From Flemingiibacterium sp045586505 (GTDB lineage Bacteria; Bacillota; Clostridia; Oscillospirales; CAG-272), in contig JAZNAL010000026.1 of the NCBI GenBank assembly GCA_045586505.1, positions 16,072-80,071 on the forward strand: a stretch of DNA of 64,000 nt. The letters are read 5' to 3'. A program made the position numbers and the translations under genes. A model generated the notes under the pieces. It was not told the DNA's origin, did not search any database, and saw only the letters and a list, made by a program, of their open reading frames with translations. Each line of letters begins with the position of its first letter. Within the stretch, counting starts at the first letter, position 1. Positions 59,920 through 64,000 of this stretch are shown in pieces.

Positions 59920-61353
59920 TCAAGCTCTTGCATAAAGCTTGTTCCAATAGCGGAATTTGTCCCGATTTATGGACAAAAACTGATCCTTTGTCAGTCTGTA
60001 TGACCAATTACCCTCGGCAATGCCGGGCTTATTGATGCGGGTGTCTCCACCGAACAGAAGCAGGTCCTGTACGGGCATTATAAGTATTCCCGCGTGGCTT
60101 TGGTACATGGTGCGAAGCAGATAATCGTAGCTTTCGTCAAGCTCGCTTCCCGTATAGCCGCAGTAATCGAACACCCGGCGTCGGGTTGAATCGTCAAGCT
60201 CCCATACATAGCCCAGCAGAGTGTTATTGTCGTGTGTACCTGTGTAGGCAACGCAGTTTTCCACATAATTGTGGGGAGTATGCGTGGACGGTGCTTCGTC
60301 AAGGAAGCCGAACTGCAGCACACGCATTCCCGGGAAGCCGCTGTCAGAAACGAGCTTTTCTACCTCGGGAGTAATGTCGCCAAGATCCTCCGCGATGATA
60401 AGGCGGTCCTTGCACATAGGCGCAATGGCATTTATCAGCTCCATACCGGGTCCCTTGACCCATTTGCCGTTGCGTGCAGTTTTCTCGCCTGCGGGGATAC
60501 TGTAATAAGCCTCAAGTCCGCGGAAATGGTCGATGCGCACACCGTCGAACATCTCAAGCATAAAGCTCATGCGCTCACGCCACCAGGAGTAGTTGTCGGA
60601 CTTCATATATTCCCAGTCATAGAGCGGGTTTCCCCACAACTGACCATCCGCCGCAAAGTAGTCCGGCGGAACGCCTGCCACGGCGACGGGATGCCCCTTG
60701 GAATCAAGCTGAAACTGTTCGGGCGCACTCCATACATCGGCGCTGTCCCAAGCGACGTAGATCGGGATGTCGCCAATGATCTTGATGCCCTTTTCGCTTG
60801 CGTATTTCTTGATCTGCGCCCATTGGGAGAAGAACATATACTGCGTAAACTGCCACATCTCAAGTATCGCCGCATCGGGCACATCCACAGTCCATTCGTC
60901 CCATGCAGTATCGCCGTTTGCCGCACGGAGCGCCATGTATCGGCAGAACTGGTTGGTATTTGGATGTGACTCCAGAAATTCCTCAATAGGACGCTTATTT
61001 GTCATTCTGGATGCCGCCTTTGCAAGCAAGGACAGACGTTCCTTGTTAAGTCGGTCGAACTCGCAAGCATAAGGCGTTTCCTGCTTTGCATCGGCAAGCT
61101 CCGCGGAAGTTATAAGCCCAATATCGCAGAGCATGGGCAAGTCGATAAAAAACGGATTGACGCTGAATGCGCTGAAAGATTTGTAAGGCGAATTTGCCTC
61201 ATCGGGCAGGCAGAAAGGAAGCGTCTGCCAATAGGTAAAACCGCAATCGGCAAGAAAATCGATCCACTCGAATGCCGCTTTTCCAAAAGAGCCCTCGGAA
61301 TGCTCGCCCCATAGTGAGGATACGTGCAAAAGCACGCCGCTTGAACGCTTCAT
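59920..61353 (-). CDS. malQ: 4-alpha-glucanotransferase (amylomaltase)
   Basis: About 477 residues, GH77. N-terminal RSSGVLLHVSSLWGEHSEGSFG; catalytic nucleophile Asp in GVRIDHFRGLEAYY, acid/base Glu in IIAEDLGDI, third Asp in YTGTHDNNTLLGY. Rearranges maltodextrins or glycogen fragments. Start at 61353 (MKRSSG) is favoured; a GTG at 61360-61362 would add three residues. Only a weak GTGG ribosome site, so expression may depend on coupling to the CBM9-like gene, which stops 10 bases upstream. Confidence 0.94.
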   Translation of the reverse strand: MKRSSGVLLHVSSLWGEHSEGSFGKAAFEWIDFLADCGFTYWQTLPFCLPDEANSPYKSFSAFSVNPFFIDLPMLCDIGLITSAELADAKQETPYACEFDRLNKERLSLLAKAASRMTNKRPIEEFLESHPNTNQFCRYMALRAANGDTAWDEWTVDVPDAAILEMWQFTQYMFFSQWAQIKKYASEKGIKIIGDIPIYVAWDSADVWSAPEQFQLDSKGHPVAVAGVPPDYFAADGQLWGNPLYDWEYMKSDNYSWWRERMSFMLEMFDGVRIDHFRGLEAYYSIPAGEKTARNGKWVKGPGMELINAIAPMCKDRLIIAEDLGDITPEVEKLVSDSGFPGMRVLQFGFLDEAPSTHTPHNYVENCVAYTGTHDNNTLLGYVWELDDSTRRRVFDYCGYTGSELDESYDYLLRTMYQSHAGILIMPVQDLLLFGGDTRINKPGIAEGNWSYRLTKDQFLSINRDKFRYWNKLYARA

Positions 61354-61362
61354 ATTTACCAC

Positions 61363-61992
61363 TTACTTCGAAATAACCATCTTACCGAAGTATTCGGGTC
61401 TGTGGAAGTCGGGCTCCGGTGCAACAATGGGCGCCCATGAGCCAAACGGTGCATCCGCGTTCTCATCGCATTTATAGAAATTGCCAGACATTACGGTGCT
61501 TTCATTAAACTCGGTAATTCCGAATATCTTCTTAAGCGAAGCAATCGGCACGAAGTGAATAATTTCCCAACCGTCAAACCCTTTTGAAAGCTTAACCGGG
61601 AAGCGATCAACGCCGAGGCTGTCGAGAAATACTCTGTCATCTCTGCCTTCGCCGAAGCCTACAAGAGTAACAGCCAGACTGTTGCACTCGATGTTGAGAT
61701 AACGGCGCTCGTCCGAGCCTTCATCGTGCATATTGAAGAAAAACTCCATACAGCTGTCCATCCAAACCATGCCGTCAGGCTGTGTTTCCACCGAAACGGG
61801 ATTCTTTTCCTCGCAGAAAAGGCGGATGTAAAGTCCCTCGTCGGAGTCGCCCGTTGCGGCATATATAACCTGTCCGAAGGTTTTGTAAGCGCGTTCCGCG
61901 CCGCCCCAAACATAGCTGTCCACATCTGCACGCTCGATGCCGCTCCAATCTGCGGGGACCTTGTCTGTTATTTTGAGATTGTATTGTTTCAT
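61363..61992 (-). CDS. Carbohydrate-binding family 9-like protein
   Basis: 209 residues with no signal peptide. Aromatic-rich beta-sandwich pattern of CBM9-like domains: DVDSYVWGG near the N-terminus, MVWMDSCMEFFF (characteristic Asp-Ser-Cys-x-Glu), NIECNS, GWEIIHFVPIASL and the C-terminal FGSWAPIVAPEPDFHRPEYFG. Members of this group occur as cytoplasmic or secreted sugar-binding modules; the link with malQ suggests an alpha-glucan ligand (inference). AAGGAA upstream. A perfect 12-base palindrome GGATATATATCC lies at 62033-62044 before it. Confidence 0.85.
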   Translation of the reverse strand: MKQYNLKITDKVPADWSGIERADVDSYVWGGAERAYKTFGQVIYAATGDSDEGLYIRLFCEEKNPVSVETQPDGMVWMDSCMEFFFNMHDEGSDERRYLNIECNSLAVTLVGFGEGRDDRVFLDSLGVDRFPVKLSKGFDGWEIIHFVPIASLKKIFGITEFNESTVMSGNFYKCDENADAPFGSWAPIVAPEPDFHRPEYFGKMVISK

Positions 61993-62048
61993 TGGTACGT
62001 TCCTTTCAGTATTATAAAATAGCTTGAGACTTGGATATATATCCGCTT

Positions 62049-63410
62049 TTACATCGTCAGAATGCCAAACGCATCAAGCACGGACGAAACAAGTATCGCG
62101 ACAATGAAGATGGGAGCAATATATTTGATCATTACGGTGAACAGTCGCTTCGCCTTGAAGGTACCGCCAATATCCAGCTCATCGATAAAATACTGCGGTT
62201 TTAATACGAAACCGACGAGTATCGTGGTGAAGAATGCCGCGATCGGCATCATTATGTTGTTGGCGATGAAGTCGAAGAATGTGAGCAGGTCGTCAAGACC
62301 GAGGGGCTGTACTTCCTTGAACACATTGAAGCCAAGGCAGGTGATAACACCCATCACCAGGCTGAATGCAAGCACCATAAGGCAAGCGGGAATACGCTTT
62401 ATCTTCATCTTATCCTGCAGGATAGATACGACCGTCTCCATAAGCGATATGGACGAGGTCAGTGCCGCGAAGAATACCATCACAAAGAAGATCGCTCCGA
62501 TGATATTTCCGCCGGGCATATAGTCGAATACCTTCGGAAGGGTGACGAACATAAGCGTAGGCCCCTTGCCGAGAGCTTCCTCGTTTCCGCCGGAGAATAC
62601 GAATACCGCCGGTATGATCATAAGACCGGCAAGGAAAGCAACGCCGGTATCGAAGATCTCGATCTGGTGAATGGACTTCTCAATGCTGATGTCCTTTTTC
62701 ATGTAGGAGCCGAAGGTTATCATTATACCCATAGCCAGCGACATGGAGTAGAAAAGCTGTCCCATTGCCGCAACCAAGGTCATTATTGAGAATCTGGAGG
62801 GATCGGGCGTGATATAGTAAAGCACTCCGTCCCATGCGCCGGGCATTGCAACGATTGTATACACAGCGATGCCGAGAATAAGCACAACAAGCACCGGCAT
62901 CATGACCTTGCTGACCTTCTCAACCCCCTTCTCAACGCCGAGCATGACAATGACCGCGGTAAGTACGATGAATAAAAGGAACCATACGATAGGCTCACCG
63001 ATCAGCTTCAGATAATCCGAGAAATAATTATCTCCCGCCATTATGTGCACCTGACCTGTTGTAAAGCCTGCTATGTATTTCATTACCCAGCCGCCGATGA
63101 CCGAGTAGTATGGCAGAATTATCGCAGGGATAAAAGCTGCAAGGTAGCCGACAAAGGTAAAGCGCTTGTCAAGCTGACAAAACGCATTGATCGCCGACTG
63201 TCCCGTTTTGCGTCCGATAGCGATCTCCGCTGCCATCAGCGCAAAGCCGAAGGTCACGGCAAGAATGATATAAACGAGCAGGAAAATACCGCCGCCGTAT
63301 TTTGCGGCAAGATAAGGGAAGCGCCAGATGTTGCCAAGTCCCACCGCTGAACCCGCGGCAGCAAGTACAAAACCGATCTTTCCCGTGAACGAACTTCTTT
63401 TCTGATCCAC
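62049..63410 (-). CDS. Neurotransmitter:sodium symporter family (NSS/SNF) transporter
   Basis: 453 residues, about 11-12 helices (LeuT fold). TM1 shows GFVLAAAGSAVGLGNIWRFPYLAAKYGGG with the unwound Gly-rich substrate/Na+ site; TM6 region SLAMGIMITFGSYMKKD; TM8 AALTSSISLMET. Likely an amino acid or amine importer driven by Na+. GGAGG upstream. Promoter at 63444-63472. Na+ coupling fits with the Na+-exporting decarboxylase in the same window (inference). Confidence 0.94.
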   Translation of the reverse strand: MDQKRSSFTGKIGFVLAAAGSAVGLGNIWRFPYLAAKYGGGIFLLVYIILAVTFGFALMAAEIAIGRKTGQSAINAFCQLDKRFTFVGYLAAFIPAIILPYYSVIGGWVMKYIAGFTTGQVHIMAGDNYFSDYLKLIGEPIVWFLLFIVLTAVIVMLGVEKGVEKVSKVMMPVLVVLILGIAVYTIVAMPGAWDGVLYYITPDPSRFSIMTLVAAMGQLFYSMSLAMGIMITFGSYMKKDISIEKSIHQIEIFDTGVAFLAGLMIIPAVFVFSGGNEEALGKGPTLMFVTLPKVFDYMPGGNIIGAIFFVMVFFAALTSSISLMETVVSILQDKMKIKRIPACLMVLAFSLVMGVITCLGFNVFKEVQPLGLDDLLTFFDFIANNIMMPIAAFFTTILVGFVLKPQYFIDELDIGGTFKAKRLFTVMIKYIAPIFIVAILVSSVLDAFGILTM

Positions 63411-63423
63411 AGTTTTGTCCTCC

Positions 63424-63437
63424 GTATTATGTAATAC
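63424..63437. promoter_or_regulatory. Possible operator of the NSS transporter gene
   Basis: GTATTA-TG-TAATAC, a perfect 6+6 inverted repeat between the -10 box and the ribosome site. Confidence 0.5.
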
Positions 63438-63443
63438 CCTTCT

Positions 63444-63472
63444 ATTGTATCACAAATTTTATAAAATGGCAA
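63444..63472 (-). promoter_or_regulatory. Promoter of the NSS transporter gene
   Basis: Minus strand: TTGCCA, 17 bases, TACAAT preceded by TGA. The remaining gap 63473-63698 shows no gene. Confidence 0.7.
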
Positions 63473-63698
63473 TGGGTTTTTGAATTTTGCATGTTGTTTT
63501 GTTCACTCGGTGAGTTCCCCGTACATTTTTCAAATTTCCCGATGGCAAGTGATATTTCACGTTTTATGACAAAGCTACTTATTTGAAATAACAAAGATTT
63601 ATTCGGTCGGCTTGCACCTCAAAACTGCCGTGTTTTCAGTGATAATTCGTTATGATTTACTTTACGGCGAAAACCCACGGCACAAATCGCATTTTTTA

Positions 63699-63727
63699 TT
63701 GACAATTATCCGCTTTTGTGGTATAAT
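63699..63727 (+). promoter_or_regulatory. Promoter of rnpB
   Basis: TTGACA, 17 bases, TATAAT: perfect consensus boxes. Start near 63734. Confidence 0.88.
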
Positions 63728-63733
63728 CTTATC

Positions 63734-64000
63734 TGCGACTCGGTCGAGCGATCGCGTGGTATGGCGCCGAAAGGTATTACCGCGAGGAAAGTCCGGGCTT
63801 CACAGGGCAGGATAACGGATAACGTCCGCCGAGGGTGACCTCCGGGAAAGTGCAACAGAAATAATCCGCCTGCATGCAGGTAAGGATGGAAAGGCGAGGT
63901 AAGAGCTCACCGACTCCTTGGTAACAAGGAGTGCCATGTAAACCCTATCCGAAGCAACACCTATGGGAGTGCGAAAGCAATGTTTTGTCCGACAGAATCC
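63734..64000 (+). ncRNA. rnpB: RNase P RNA (3' end beyond window)
   Basis: Conserved catalytic-core segments appear in order: GAGGAAAGTCCGGGCTTCAC (CR I), AGGGCAGGATAACGG, CCGAGGGTGACC, GTGCAACAGAAA, then GGTAAGAGCTCACCG and, at the window edge, CCGACAGAATCC. This spacing and the AAGAGCTCACCG loop fit a bacterial type A-like RNase P RNA. It processes the 5' ends of tRNAs. The terminal part of the 3' strand of the outer stem is cut off by the window end; the 5' end is inferred from the promoter. Confidence 0.93.

Noticed and set aside
62033..62044. GGATATATATCC palindrome before the CBM9-like gene as an operator
   Set aside because: Perfect but short and AT-alternating; no convincing promoter nearby, so not listed as a site of its own.
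63612..63815. 67-codon frame at the right end
   Set aside because: Overlaps the rnpB promoter and the start of RNase P RNA.

Overview
The window reads as ordinary chromosome of an anaerobic Gram-positive bacterium in the class Clostridia, probably an Oscillospiraceae/Ruminococcaceae-like gut lineage. The evidence is a SpoVB-type flippase, an NADP-type glutamate dehydrogenase, a Na+-pumping biotin decarboxylase cluster, Firmicutes-style rimP-nusA-rnpM-ylxQ-infB and rbfA-nrnA-truB blocks, strong GGAGG ribosome sites, sigma-A promoters with 17-bp spacers, and many bidirectional hairpin terminators. I see no prophage, insertion sequence, CRISPR array, tRNA gene or rRNA gene. RNase P RNA runs off the right edge.

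Layout. 1-7.6 kb: end of an unidentified gene, an AI-2E family permease, a membrane-anchored parvulin, a heterodimeric ABC exporter (one degenerate ATP site) behind a palindromic operator, and a Pro/Thr-rich lipoprotein. 7.7-9.7 kb: uracil salvage (uraA-upp). 10-11.5 kb: a HerA/DUF853 ATPase. 11.6-16.5 kb: a five-gene branched-chain amino acid type ABC importer. 16.6-23.0 kb: a membrane protein, a histidine phosphatase, gdhA, a SpoVB-like flippase and a second parvulin lipoprotein. 23.2-30.9 kb: a tightly spaced run with an MBL hydrolase, gltX, glnS, a GH26-like secreted protein, an O-acetylhomoserine sulfhydrylase and a zinc-ribbon protein. 30.9-32.9 kb: a uridine-kinase-like fusion, a decayed DUF3842 gene and an amidohydrolase. 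33.2-38.3 kb: the decarboxylase cluster. 38.5-44.5 kb: a lipoprotein, an M3 peptidase, a BNR-repeat lipoprotein and an aconitase-family hydratase. 44.7-47.8 kb: rbfA-nrnA-truB-pgeF. 48.0-52.9 kb: a GldAFG-like ABC system with a DUF4340 protein. 52.9-54.3 kb: DAHP synthase and a small Cys-rich protein. 54.5-59.9 kb: rimP-nusA-rnpM-ylxQ-infB. 59.9-63.4 kb: malQ, a CBM9-like protein and an NSS transporter. 63.7 kb to the end: rnpB.

The most interesting signal is non-coding. Two copies of a roughly 108-nt structured intergenic element, about 80% identical by hand alignment, sit inside two unrelated operons (livG/livF and the decarboxylase alpha/gamma genes). Each folds on paper into a 5' hairpin followed by a long-range stem enclosing two small hairpins, and each ends exactly at the ribosome binding site of the next gene. 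Base changes between the copies mostly preserve pairing. I do not recognise it as a known family. Other notable signals are a perfect 23-bp operator-like palindrome on the aconitase promoter, a structured leader on the decarboxylase operon, two roughly 100-125 bp elements with inverted-repeat ends, the split of the usual nusA-infB-rbfA-truB superoperon into two blocks in swapped order, and a 45-bp repeat array coding an Arg/Gly/Asn-rich linker in IF2.
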